From assembly GCF_028583425.1 (NCBI RefSeq), contig NC_072793.1, forward strand, positions 65,663,028 through 65,727,027: 64,000 nucleotides of DNA, given 5' to 3'. The translations under genes and the position numbers were made by a program. The notes beneath the pieces were generated by a model. It saw nothing but the letters and a program-made list of their open reading frames with translations, made no database searches and was not told the DNA's origin. This DNA is from Eublepharis macularius. Lineage: Eukaryota > Chordata > Lepidosauria > Squamata > Eublepharidae. This document shows, one piece after another, positions 23,619 to 35,564 of the stretch (within the stretch, counting starts at the first letter, position 1; each line of letters starts with the position of its first letter).

Positions 23619-23652
23619 TTGGGCGGCGGGGGGCGGCGGGGGGGGGGGGGTT
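23619..23652 (+). repeat. G-rich low-complexity tract
   Basis: GGGCGGCGGGG-type repeats run into about twelve consecutive G. This is compatible with a G-quadruplex on the plus strand, i.e. the non-template strand of no gene and the template side for SH3RF2. Confidence 0.6.
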
Positions 23653-23811
23653 GGAATCCAAGTGAATGTTACTTTTTTTTTTGAGAAATGAATACCATTT
23701 TTGCCAGTCTGCCTTTCCATGTTCAGTGTGCGTATTTGCAGATTAACCCATTTAAAGAAAAAAACCATACAGTTGCCCACTCTGGGTTAGGAAATTGCTG
23801 ATGATAGGGCA

Positions 23812-23950
23812 CCACTTGGGGAAGGGACCTCAATGGAGTATAATGCCACAGAGTCCACTTTTTGAAACTGCTATTTTCTCCACTGGCTCTGATCTCTGTA
23901 GTGTGGGGATTAGTTGCAATTCCAGAAGATCTCCAGGACCCACCTTGCTA
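23812..23950. repeat. GTTGCCAGC-family hAT relic, copy 3 (partial)
   Basis: The segments GCCACAGAGTCCAC, CCACTGGCTCTGATCTCTGT and AATTCCAGAAGATCTCCAG align with the copy at 35336-35564. The 3' terminus is missing and is replaced by the inverted-repeat element starting at 23987. Confidence 0.6.
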
Positions 23951-23986
23951 TTCTGGGATAACACCAGGCCACACCTGGAGGTTACA

Positions 23987-24733
23987 GAGCAACACCTTTC
24001 CGGAGAACTCAATCAAAATTGTTACAATGTTAACATTATAATAAATTTACATATAAAGTGCGAAGAGTGCTCAGTTTCATCTACTTCAACGAACATTCAA
24101 GTCAATTCCATCAAACGGTAACAATTTGATGTTGCAGAGTTGTCTGCAGATGTCTGTGAAACCGCGAAGCTTCAAAGTGCCACGCCTACGGGTTTTGCTG
24201 GCATATGTTGTCCAATCCCATTTCGTACTTTCACTTCTTCATAGGTATTTCTTCAATATAGCAACTGCTTCATTCGAAAACACACCACCATGTTAGCATT
24301 CTCAGGACCGTCTGACGCTGCTCGGGCACCTTTGGCTATATGGCATCAAATGATTGACCTTGTTACTGTTTGATGGAATTGACTTGAATATTCTTGTGCA
24401 CTTTAGATGAATGAACTATTTTTGTATTGAATTATTTTTGAAGTGAACATGTACAGCATCAAATATTGATTGATTTGGCTTGAATATCAGTGTGTACTTT
24501 AGATTAATGAATTATTTTTGTGCTGACTTTGTACTGACAGTGAACTTTTTTACTGGATTTCTTCCCACCAGTTGGACGTTGTAGTAATAGGCTATTTATT
24601 GTGATATAGACTGTCTGGTATATTTATTGTTATGTATTGATGAAATTGAGCACTCTTTGCATTTTATATATAAATTTATTATAATATTAACATTGTAACA
24701 ATTCTGATTGAGTTCTCCGGAAAGGTGTCGCTC
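23987..24733 (-). mobile_element. Penelope-like relic with long inverted arms
   Basis: The left arm (23987-24125) recurs in inverted orientation in two pieces (24356-24410 and 24640-24733), ending GAGCAACACCTTTCCGGAG and (inverted) GAGCGACACCTTTCCGGAG. On the minus strand at 24180-24244 there is a hammerhead-like layout: CTATGAAGA, CGAAA, then a TGGG/CCCG stem ending in a GUA cleavage-type triplet. Partial inverted duplications and hammerhead motifs are known for terminal repeats of Penelope-like elements. No coding sequence is present, so the class is an inference. Confidence 0.4.
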
Positions 24734-25189
24734 CATAGGTTCTTTGTAGTTTCCAGAGCAGCCCTTGGTGGTTTGTGGTTGCACACCTGGAGGTTGGCAG
24801 CTCTTGGGATATTTGAGTAGGCTTATATGTATGAAGGTAGATCTCAATATACCTTGGAACCACAACATTACATACGTGATACATAAATATGGAACACTTG
24901 ACTGGTGAAAGTACTTTTACTCAGAATATTTTCATTAAAAAGTTAACTGTTATGAAGAATGCACAAAGTTGGCAAAATGAACTTCAAAGTTTTCAAGCAA
25001 AAGTTAAGTACCACATTTGTGGAATGTAAAGGAATATATTTGCATTTGTAAAACTGGATCTATCTATGTACTTGGAGGATAGTTTTGCCCTGTCATGTTC
25101 CTAAAACTTTTCCCCATTTGCTTGTGTTGCCTCAATTATACACAGACTCCAATAAAAAATCACAGCTTCTATTTACATGTGCAAGTTGT

Positions 25190-25370
25190 ACATAGATAGT
25201 TTACTGTACGTATTGTACTGTTTCTACTACATCATTTTCTAATTTGTAATCAATTTTATTGTATTGATTGTTGTATGTAATATACTGTTTTATTGCATTA
25301 AAAATTGTGATCAGCCTTGAGCTTCAGTGGGAAAGGTGGACCATACAGGAAGTAAATAAATAAATAGAGT
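25190..25370 (+). mobile_element. LINE 3' end
   Basis: A TTTTATTG-rich 3' region ends in GATCAGCCTTGAGCTTCAGT, GGGAAAGGTGGACCATACAG and an AAATAAATAAAT tail. The same terminal phrase (CGCCTTGAGTCTCAGTGAGA) closes the copy at 59470-60035. Confidence 0.6.
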
Positions 25371-25802
25371 GGGGAGAAAAATAATTCACACAAACCTTAT
25401 GGAAGCGCAACAGACATGCAACAAGGAAAGTAGCCTGAATTGAACAGCATTAAAGCCAGCTCTAGCATCTTATCCCAAACTATCTGTGTAGTCCTCATCC
25501 TGCATGGGTATCATTTTCCCACTGAACTTAAATTAGTAGAGCATGCATACAGTTCCTTTCATGCTCATCTAAGGAAAGCCATATCTGGTACGTGCGCAGC
25601 ATCAGTGAAGAGCATCCAGGCTGGAAATGAAGTCTGATGGCATAATGCATAGTGCAAAATGTGAGGCTTTGGGGCTATAATTTTGCAGTCTGTGCAGATA
25701 ATGACTTTCAGTTCCCTAACTGATCACATTCTTCGGAGACCATTTTTCTTCAAGTTGTCTCCACGATCTGGTTCCTGTTTAAAAAATACCTTCTCTTATG
25801 AT

Positions 25803-25856
25803 TAAAAATTCAATTTACAGTAAGTATTGTTACTTACTGTAAATGGGATTTTTAAT
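25803..25856. repeat. Short palindrome
   Basis: ATTAAAAATTCAATTTACAG and CTGTAAATGGGATTTTTAAT flank GTAAGTATTGTTACTTA. This is an imperfect inverted repeat resembling a miniature element. Confidence 0.55.
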
Positions 25857-28121
25857 AATAAATCTCCACTTACTGTATCCTCATATCATAGGGATACAAT
25901 TGTGAATGTAATTTGTCAAACCTATCAGTTCTGTTTTTTAAAATAATGATCTTTGACACAGGTTTTCTTGAAGCAAAAATATTTGTCTGGGTTACTTCAG
26001 TTTAATCCTGCTAGTCCTGTTGCTTTTACCAGGTGGTTTTATTTTGATAGGGAACTGTTTTTACTAATATAGCACCAGCAATGTACATGACACTTTTCAC
26101 TGACAGAAAAGACTAGTCCATGCACTGAGAAGCTTCCAATCTAAAATTTATCAACTTGTGCCTGTGTGACTTTTATGAAGTGCATTAGAAGAAAAGGAAG
26201 CTATTGCTTTTCAATGGCAAGATTTGGTTCTTCCAGGCTTAAGGAATCCATAGGGATGTGATTCAGCTCAGAGGAGAGCAATGAAAATTAAACATGATCC
26301 AGAACAAAAGTCAAAGAACACTCATGATGAGAATTTAACACAGATATCGCAGAATAAGTGCCAGGTTCTGAAAATTAATTTATGACACTCGTAACATAAT
26401 TTGAGGTTCCTTTTTCTAAAAAAATAAGCTAAGCCTTGAAGAACAATGAAAGCTTGGAATATAACTGTTCAAAGAAAAGGAAGAAAGGAGACACATTCTT
26501 TTGATTTTTAAGTGGAATTTCCAAGGAAAGTAGATTTGGGCAGTAGGATATATATTCCTCACATTGCACAAATGCCATTAAAAGAAGGTCCCAGCCAGTG
26601 GTAGGTTATTGTAACCAAGGGTGTTGAAAAGTGCTTCTGATTGCCCTTCCTCCCACATTTCTAATGGATTTTCATCCTTCCAGCCCACCTTTCTATCAAG
26701 TACAGAGTTCTAATGCCTTAAGAAGCACTGAGCAATTCAGCAAGCAAGCATACATACTTAGCAGCCCACCTTTTTCCAGTGCTGCAAAGCATTTCATAAT
26801 TGACATGGGTTAAGGCAGCATGATTCCCACACATCCATTATATTGAATCCTTCAGCTTCTAGTGCTTATTCAGCTGTACAGCTGCTAAAAGGACGCAGCA
26901 GCCTTTCTCACCTTACACCCTTAACAGCAACTTATTGGAGATTATCTATTGCACTGTAGAGTAGCTCTACAGCATGAAAGGAGTTTGGACATCAATAGTA
27001 AATAAGAAGAAATTGCTTTATGTTGAAGGAATTAGCAAAATGGCTTCTGACTTGAATGCTTGTAATACAGAACTGATTTACACTGGGAAATAAAAATGCT
27101 TTCATATTTCCAGGTTATCATTTTCTCAAGTGGTTGTCATTAATTTTGTATTGGTTTATTGCTGGTTATTCTATACAACTAGGGTTGTCAGGCACAGCCT
27201 ACCCCCCACCTCCCACTACCCCAGGCAGGAACTTAGCAGCCCTATGCACAATGCACACAGGAACAGAATCAAAGTCCTGTACTTTCAGCTGCTGGTCCAA
27301 AAGTGACCAGCATTGATTGCAACCACAGCACAAAGCTGAAATGGTAGCTCAAATTATCAGGCTACTGCTGGCCCCACCAGAGCATTTTAGACATAGAATG
27401 TTCCAGTTCAATTCTCAGCTTCTCCTGTTTTTTTTTTTTAAATGAGATTCTTATAATTGGAGAGACAGAGACTTAGATCCCTGCAGAGATGTTGCCAGTC
27501 AATGCACAAAAGAGTACTGTGCCAATGGGTCTAATGCTCTGATTTAGTATAAGGCAGCTTCTCTCTGATTTAATGCTATTATAACTGGAAATAGTTGACA
27601 TCTGCACATAGTCTTGATTTAGAGGATGTGCATGCTTTTGATGCTCCTTAGGAGAATATTCTGGAACAAAATATGAAAGAAGATAATATTTAATTAGTTA
27701 GTTAAGAGATAATTACAAGCAATTGGGTCGGATGGAATAACATCTTTACAGCACATTTCTGTGCTGTATTGCTTATCAGTTTTACATTCTACTCTAATAC
27801 AATCAGTCACTGAATTTAAAGTGAGGCATGGATCAAAGAAATAAGACTCTGTAAATGGAGGGCAGGCTCAATTCCCGGTGGACTTCACTGATTTATGTGG
27901 GGGGAAATGAACAGCAAGATCAGGGCACAGTTTGATCACTGCATTATTGGTGTCCATGCAAAGTATGTTCCTTTCCTCACATTTAGTTGACTAGTTCTAA
28001 CCTCTAAGGCTTGGAAAGTACATGTCAATAACTACAGAAGTTGCTGTAGGTTAGATTTGTGAACACCCAGAGAGTTGCATTGCTTACACTAATAGACTCA
28101 TCCCATGATTAAAGAAAATCT

Positions 28122-28385
28122 GAGAGCCAGTTTGGTGTAGTGGTTAAGAGCGAGGGACTCTAATCTGGAGAGCCAGATTTGAGTCCCCACTCCTCCACTT
28201 GAAGCCAGCTGGGTGACCTTGGGCTAGTCACGACTCTCTGGAGCTCTCTCAGCCCCTCCCACCTCACAGAGTGTTTAGTTGTGGGGATAATAATGACATA
28301 CTTTGTAAACCGCGCTGAGTGGGCATTAAGTTGTCCTGAAAGGCGGTATATAAATTGCATGTTGTTGTTGTTATTATTATTAAAA
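28122..28385 (+). mobile_element. tRNA-derived SINE (Sauria type), well preserved
   Basis: The head GAGAGCCAGTTTGGTGTAGT then GGTTAAGAGC contains a box-A-like tRNA promoter half; GAGTCCCCACTCC follows as box B. The body includes GGGTGACCTTGGGCTAGTCA and the tail reads AAAGGCGGTATATAAATTGC followed by GTTGTT/TTATTA repeats. It is transcribed antisense to SH3RF2. It is a retroposon, not a tRNA gene, because no cloverleaf is complete. Confidence 0.9.
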
Positions 28386-29379
28386 TGGTGGCAAGTAATA
28401 TGTGAACCAGCCCTAATTGTGCAGCAGCCACAAAAATAGCTATTTCTCATATGATTAGCAGCCCTGTGGCGCTTATCTGTCTTATAGTTCTTGAGAAGCA
28501 GGGAAGGAGAAGAAAAAATTCTATCCCAGAACGTTCCATTTTTTTTTATTTGCACAGAAGTAGCAGATAAGGGTCATTGGCCCAAAGAGTCTGTGTCACT
28601 CATTTTCTTATCTGTATTTATCCGAATGCTAGTGCTGTCTGCTAAACCAGCCTGTACTTTTATTAGCTTTTAGCAGATAACTGATGTTGTTGGCCTGCCT
28701 CAAGAGAAGAATGGTCAATGAACAGTGCAGCTAACTTATCAGAGGAGGCACAGGCAGGTTAAGGCTTCTGCTACATGGCTAAATCAAATATAAATTTCCT
28801 AGGAAATGTAGTCCAAAACCAGTTTGTGTGTAATCATAAAGGATACCACCAACATTGCCCTTTAGCAGATAACCATAGTGTCTCTGTAATTACTCAGCTC
28901 ACAAACTGTAGTTTTTTTACTTTGAAGTTAAATCTTAAGCTTTATAAGAGATAAAGAAAAACAAACAACACCCTTTCATAGCTAAAACTATTAAAATGAT
29001 TTTGAATGGAGGATGATGTAATTCAATATATAAGTAATACAGTTTGCTATTCAAATGCATTTCAGCTCCAATAGTCAGAACTTGGTCAATAGTTTACTTT
29101 GGTAGCCTTAAGACGTTGCTAATGAAGAAGAGTTTATTCCTTTACCCCTTGTCTTCCTACCACTGTAATGCTACTACATTTATTTATCTATCTGAATTAT
29201 TTCTAATAAGAACACAAACACCATAACAACAACAACAATATAAACACCAGCAAGAACATAAAAACAAATTAAAACATATAGCATTCTCTTAAGACAGTCT
29301 TTAGTCTAGAAGCTGACTATAAAAACAATGTTAAAAGATCAACCCATTAATTAAAAGTCCTGGTAAAATGAAACATTTT

Positions 29380-29700
29380 GGTCTGTCAGCTAAAAAGGAG
29401 TAGAGCAAGCATCAGGTAAGCCTCAATAGGAAGGACATTGCACAGATGAGGTACCACTACAAAAAAAGCCCTGTCTCTGGTCACCATCTCACTTCAGAAG
29501 GTGAGGTCAGAGAGAACACTGGGCTGGACAGCTTGGAAAGAGGTGATTTTTCCAGTACCCCAGTGCCAAGCCATTTAGGGCTTAAAGTTAAGAACCAGAA
29601 CTTTGAAATGTGCCTGAAAACAGACAGGCAGCCAGTGTGGCTCTTTCAGAACCGGTATGATATGATCTCTGTAACTTGCCTCAGATAGTAGCATCTACTA
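29380..29700 (+). repeat. LINE-derived interspersed repeat, second copy
   Basis: The family phrases GCCATTTAGGGCTTAAAGTT, AGCCAGTGTGGCTCTTTCAG and TGATATGATCTCTGTAACTT match the family seen at 1380-2090. Confidence 0.5.
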
Positions 29701-29704
29701 ATGA

Positions 29705-30400
29705 GAGCTCTCACAGGTATAAAGATGCCGACAATGAAACCAAAAGTCCCCGTGAAGATCAATACGAATACTAACCTATATAATTATTTTCTGTATTAAA
29801 GTGCAAAGTGCTCATATAAAAGTTCCTAGAAATCAATTAACTATAACTAGCCCCAGCGTGTCATTAACTATAACAAATACAATCAACTATGTCAATTACA
29901 ATCAGAATCATTCATAAACTCATCATTGACCAATCATAAGTTGTATCAGAATCATGAAGACCACAATCATAGCAATCAATATCCAATAAATAGCCAATAA
30001 ATATCTCAATAAATATAATAAATATTGCAATAAATAATGATCAGCTGTTGCTTTATGTCCATATATGGGTAACAATGAAACCGGAGTCCAAGCTCTCCTG
30101 GTAATCCAAATGAATAGAATTTAGTTTCTTAGGAAGACTGGTAGGATGTGTCTCTTAATGTCTCTGTTTGTATTTTAATCCTTAGGTTCTTAAGATGGGA
30201 AACAGAACTCAGTTCTGAAGATGTATTCACATTCCCATATGGGATGTGAATACACACCAGGACCGAGGTGTGTAGATGGATCTTCCCAACAGGATGCTAG
30301 CTTGTTTCCTGTTTCGTCAATTTCTTTCATCAATTTTGTCAATTTGTCCCTTGAAAAAGAAATTGATGAAAGAGGACTCTTACCGTTACATCACACTGAG
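29705..30400 (-). mobile_element. Penelope-like terminal-repeat relic (tentative)
   Basis: This is a non-coding, AT-rich block with many AATAAATA repeats and a perfect-looking palindrome TGTATTCACAT/ATGTGAATACA around 30220-30254. On the minus strand at 30288-30333 there is a hammerhead-like motif: TTGATGA, CGAAA, a 5-bp CAGGA/TCCTG stem, and GUU. A second hairpin pairs CTTTCATCAATTT with AAATTGATGAAAG. The layout resembles terminal repeats of Penelope-like elements but similarity is not demonstrated. Confidence 0.35.
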
Positions 30401-30519
30401 TCTCCTATGAATTACATATCAAATTAGACCACAAAGCACACAGTTTTGGAAAACTAAATATGACATAGGACAACTTGATATTAATGGAGGCCACAGTCTT
30501 GAAACCTCCATAGATGATG

Positions 30520-30720
30520 AGAAGGCTTGGGAAGACCCAGGTTCAAATCCCTACTCACCAAGAAATTCACTGAGTGATCTTGGGCCAGCCACTCTCTCTC
30601 AGACTAACCTACTTTACAGGGTTGGTGTGAGGAGAAGCTGGAGGGGAGAAGTATGCAAGCCAGTTTGGGACCCATTGTAGAGAAAAGTGGAGTATAAATT
30701 TATTTTATTTATTTTCATTT
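30520..30720 (+). mobile_element. tRNA-derived SINE, older copy
   Basis: The segments CCCAGGTTCAAATCCCTACT (box B) and GATCTTGGGCCAGCCACTCT, and a body ending GAGTATAAATTTATTTTATT, match the Sauria-type SINE. The 5' end is missing. Confidence 0.65.
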
Positions 30721-32754
30721 TTCTCACTGTGAAACAAACAAACAAATGCTGATAGTAGGGTAAAATTAAGAAGGGAAATGTCTTGTATGCTACCCTGAGC
30801 TTTTGGAGGATGGGTAAGATAATATGATCGATAAATGTTGGTTGTAAGCTTTAGCTAAATTACTCCCCCCCACCATTCACCGATCTTCAGGGAAAACTAC
30901 ATATCGCATGCAAATGTTTGTAATGATGCCTCATTATTTTTTAACTGAAAAACTGCCTTTTGAGGTACTTGAATGGAAGAGTGGTAGGGGATAGATTAAC
31001 CTTTTCCTTCCCAGGCATTTCCTTTCCTGAATCCTTCCAAATGTTTTTCCAACCACAGGGTTTCAAACGCATATTTAATCTCCCGAGTCTGCTAACCCCT
31101 CCCCCCATCTTTGGATGCTTTTGTATGTAATATGTACTTTGTCACTAAGCTGGTGAGGAGTTGTGAAAGCTCCATTTACACTGCAGCTGCTCAAAAATTA
31201 AGCCTGTCAGCACAAATGGCCAAGGAAGACTAGTTGGTCTTGATGACCAAAATACAGGCAGTTCAACAAACCGTGCCTTGTTGGAAGGATGTATATTTGA
31301 TTTATTAACCATTGTTTTTGATAATTGTATTGTGTGACATCTGAATTGCCAAAACACAAGTTATTTAGCAGCATCCATCCTTGAGGTCACCTTGACATAG
31401 AGACAGCATTGGAGAGAAAGTGTCCTTCTTTCTGAGATGTAGAGAGAAGTCAATAAAAGTTTACATATTCTACTTACATGCGGCAGACCAAAATCTTAGT
31501 ATGTTGTACAAACAACCTATGGTTTATCTGAATGATACCTGAATATACCCTGAGTATGTTGAACAGAGGAATATGCACCAATGTGAAGGGTAGCGATCAA
31601 AGAACATACTATACACATTTATGTAAATCTCTACTTGCCTTACGTATTTTCTAATTTTCAGAGGGCCAGAGTCAGTTTCAAAATTAAGAGTAATCAATAA
31701 ATGGCTGAAAATTGAAGGCTGGATTCCCAAAGAATCCAGATAGTCTTTACTAGTCCTTCTGCATAATACTGACATATAACAGCTGTGTATGGACCACTTC
31801 TTATACTGGTAATCCCTCAAATTAATCCCATAATGGAAATCATAACATGAAACGACTTATACTCAAAGTTTTTAAACGTTGTTGTTGTTGTAGTTAGGGA
31901 TGCTTTGGGAACACTTCCATAAAAAAAAATGTGATGCTTGAAGTAGACTTGCTTTCATAAGGGTATTGTTTCCTGTCTATCACCTCCTCCTTTCTCCCAA
32001 TGTGTTTTTCTTCCACCCTAATTCCTTCCATACTCTGAAAATGCTGCCTTCTCCAGTTCATTTTACCTCACAGTATGTCACACAAATAATAGCGTAGCAC
32101 TTTGCTGTAACCTTACTGTTCACATTACCTTCAGTACCATCTATTGCTGCAGTAGGGGAGAAACGGGATGTCTTTGGAAGTGGGAGTGAAGATAGCCACT
32201 AATTAAAATGCTTAGGAATTCCTGATCAGCAAAAAAAAAATAAAATCATGGAATTCAGCCAGGACACCAGAGTTAATATCCTGCAGGCATTCTCTCCTCC
32301 CCTACTCTCACCCACAACTCAATTTGGACCTTTGCTGCTCATCTCCGCAGAAAATGTGCTAATGATCATGCTAACGCATTTAATTCAGCAGTGGCATTTG
32401 AAGCCCCTAGTTATTATTCAATCAGAATTTTTCAACTGCCCTACATAAAGCTGGGATTCTCAATTTACATTGTCCTTGAAATTAGAGAAAGACAAGCATT
32501 AGGCAGCTTCCACTCCCTTTTGTGCCCAAGATCATTGAAGGAACGTATCTAAACTACCCAGTAAGGGTTTCAGAGGTGTTTATATTTCCAGTCAGATGCA
32601 ATTCTGGTCTGCTCCTTCCTGTTCTTTCCAATCTCCAGCTCTACTACATACTGGTAAAAAACATGAAAGGGTAACACTACAGATAACTATGAATATTAGT
32701 TTATTTTTTATACAATAGTGTTTTTTGTTCTTTCCCCTTAACACTAATATTGAA

Positions 32755-32892
32755 CAAACAAGGCAGGAAAGGGGTACAAAGGGTAGGAAACAGAAGTTTG
32801 GTGGAGGAAGAAGGTATCAGAAGGAGGCAGGAAGTATACACGAGTAAGGGACTTATGTAGGGAGGAAGAGGGAGGTGAGGAAGGAGGTGAAT
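32755..32892 (+). repeat. Purine-rich tract
   Basis: About 140 bp are dominated by AGG/GGA/GAA words with few pyrimidines. I see no other structure. Confidence 0.6.
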
Positions 32893-33794
32893 TTATAAGC
32901 ATGTATGCTAGAGACAAGATGTATCATTAGCCATTCAAGAGTTTTAACTTCTGGATCCTTGGGGAAGGATCTGCATCCTGAAGAACAAACAATACTAGCT
33001 GCTCACACTAACAATTTAACATGGCGTCCCCCAAAGGCAAACAGGGATAGTGATTTACTAGAAACAGATTCAGAAAATAGGGGCAGTTGAAGCAAGTCAC
33101 ATAAATGTGGTCTCTGGTCTTATTTCAGTTATCCAGAATAAGGGAGAAACTAGACACTCTACTTCAAAGAGAAAAGGAAAAACCACCCCCGCCCCAGAAT
33201 AGGTCAAACCAACTGGTTTCAGTCCAAAGGACAGCAGCTGCTGAAGAGAAAAGTCATGACTTGTAGGTGTTGCTGACTTGGGCAGTTTATATTATTTACA
33301 GGAGCAGAGCTTCACCTTTTGAGGTGTGACTCCCTGAGGAAAAGAGCACCATTTGACTTGGTTTTAAATGACAGCCTCACCTATCTGAATGCGGCCTTTC
33401 CTTTAATCCCTGTCCCACTGAGGGGATAGAGCTATTCTGGACAATATTCAGGATGGTTTTAACACTGTCATCTAATTTTTTTTTATTGCAGCCTACTTTG
33501 TGTGTAATATATCTCATTTTAGCAATACGGTGCGTCATTTCTGTAGTCCTGTGGAGAATAGACTGCAAATTCAAAGAGGGTAGCAAACAACTGTGAATGA
33601 CTGTGATCCGACTTTTTTTCTTCCACTTATGCAACACTGTGTTCCAGCACTTTTGCTATCACATCATCCATTTTGTTAAAAGTCTGCCTGTCTATTCCAG
33701 AAGAGCAGCTGTATGTGTCACTTAACGGTTATGATCTCAGCTTCATATACCCAGTAGGAAATGCACACTTAAAACACATACATTATGATAAATC

Positions 33795-34112
33795 AAGATG
33801 GTAGCTGCGTTAGTCTGTCTTTAGCAGTAGAAAAGAGCAAGAGTCCAGTAGCACCTTTAAGACTAACACGATTTGTGGTAGGATACAAGCTTTTGTGAGC
33901 TACAACTCACTTCTTCAGATACAGCTGGAATGTGAGTCCATCTGTCCTTATATCTTGGAGAGAGGAGTGATTGTAGAAGCTGAATGATAATAGCCAGTGA
34001 ATGACAATGGTGGGTGTGATTGAATAGGGTGGGGCTCACGAAAGCTCATACCCTACCACAAATTTTGTCAGTCTGATAGGTGCTACTGGACTCTTGCTCT
34101 TTTCTACAGCCA
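33795..34112. mobile_element. Foldback element of the GAGTCCAGTAGCACC family
   Basis: The left end CAAGAGTCCAGTAGCACCTT is mirrored by the right end GGTGCTACTGGACTCTTGCT. Inner parts (GTAGGATACAAGCTTTTGTG against CACGAAAGCTCATACCCTAC) also pair. A head GGTAGCTGCGTTAGTCTGTC precedes the left arm. Flanks ATTATGATAAAT and ATTATGACATTT may be a worn 12-bp target duplication. Confidence 0.7.
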
Positions 34113-34794
34113 CTTAAATTATGACATTTCCTTTTAAACTCCATGTGAGCAACAACTAGTATTGCACAGCACAACACTAAGCATGTTTACTTAAAGGAAT
34201 GTTCTATTTGCTCCCTAAGACATGTTGATAAAACATATATGTGCATCCTCTGCAGCCCATATATTGTGCATGTATTTTGTAGAGTGGTATTAATAAGGAT
34301 CATAAGATAACGACCAAACTTAAATGCAGCACAAACTTCTGCAGAAATCAGCTTGCTTCTTCAGTTGCAGGATGTCATCAGATGACATTGCTTCCTGCCC
34401 ACAAAAGCTCATGCTGCAAGCAGTTATGATGCTTTCAATGTATGAGGTTGGATAGCTACTTGAGCCCTTCCTACCCAACCATTGTTGATAATGCTAAACA
34501 GAGAGTGCGGAGGCATTTGTAATGCCAATGAACACCTGGCCATTACAGGCTTACATCTGCATTACAATGCAATTTAGAAAAAAAAAAACATTTGAGCCCT
34601 ACAACCAGAGGCATACTTTCATGAGTCCTACTGATCGCAGTGTAACTTGTGTGTGAAAATGCATCTAGACTTTAATCCTATGCAAACTTCCTAGAAAGTA
34701 AGTGCCATGGAACTGATACTCTTATGACTGTGGTGCATGAGTACAGCAGGACTATTTGTGTGCTCTGCATGTGAGCGCTGAGACAATACCATTT

Positions 34795-34935
34795 TATTTA
34801 TTATTTATAGATTCTGTACATTTAACCCCACCCTTCCTCCAAGGAGCTCTTGGCAGCAAACACGGTTCTCCCACATTCTCCATTTTATCCTCACAAGAAT
34901 CGAAGGGACTAGATCCAATTAACTATTCTGCTGGT
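34795..34935 (-). mobile_element. SINE fragment (3' part)
   Basis: TTTATTTATTATTTATAGATT, CCACCCTTCCTCCAAGGAGC and CATTTTATCCTCACAAGAAT are the reverse complement of an older Sauria-type SINE body. The tRNA-like half is absent. Confidence 0.55.
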
Positions 34936-35053
34936 AAAAAATAAGGAAGGATCCCAGCTAGGGCTGCTAGCTCCTCCTACTTTTAAATCAGGGGATGGGG
35001 GTGGGGTTGCTAGGCAGACATGGGGCCGTGATCCATGTGTCTCATACATATAT

Positions 35054-35226
35054 TCTGGAGGCCTCAATGACATCACTTCCAGTTGAAAACCAGAAGGTAC
35101 GGAGTCTCAGTGGGGCCAAAATCAGCCCAAACATAGTGTTTTTGCTATGTTTGGGGCTGATTTGGCTTTGCCGAGACCCTGTAGTTTATAGTTTTCAACT
35201 GGAAGTGCATCACTGGGGCCTCCAGA
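35054..35226. repeat. Foldback palindrome, ~80-bp arms
   Basis: TCTGGAGGCCTCAATGACAT, CAGTTGAAAAC and GCCCAAACATAG on the left pair with CTATGTTTGGGGC, GTTTTCAACTG and CACTGGGGCCTCCAGA on the right, with a loop of only 6-8 bp. Arms are imperfect. Confidence 0.75.
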
Positions 35227-35335
35227 GTGTGTATGTGCATGCTATTTTACCATGCGCTCCAGTGGCTCCTGGCCTGCCTCCCCACTCCTCTCCCTGTTGG
35301 CCAGGTGAAAACAGGGTGAAAGGTGGGGATATGGG

Positions 35336-35564
35336 TAGGGTTGCCAGCTCCAAGTTGGGAAATTCCTGGAGATCTGGGGGGTGAAACCTGGAGAAACCTG
35401 GAGAAAGTCGGGTTTGTGGAGGAAAAGGACCGTGGCATGGCATAGTTCCATAGAGTCCACCCTCCAAAGTAGCCATTTTCTCCAGATGAACTGATCTCTG
35501 TGGCCTGGAGACCAGTTGTAATTCCAGGAGATCTCCAGCCACTGCCTGGAGGCTGGCAACCCTA
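35336..35564. mobile_element. hAT-type non-autonomous element, GTTGCCAGC family, copy 2
   Basis: This 229-bp element has 13-bp terminal inverted repeats TAGGGTTGCCAGC and a perfect 8-bp target duplication GATATGGG (35328-35335 and 35565-35572). The interior contains TTGGGAAATTCCTGGAGATC and, inverted, AATTCCAGGAGATCTCCAGC, so much of it is self-complementary. No transposase frame. Confidence 0.9.

Noticed and set aside
28122..28385. Possible tRNA gene
   Set aside because: Box A/B are present but the unit is a SINE with body and tail, repeated in both orientations in the window.
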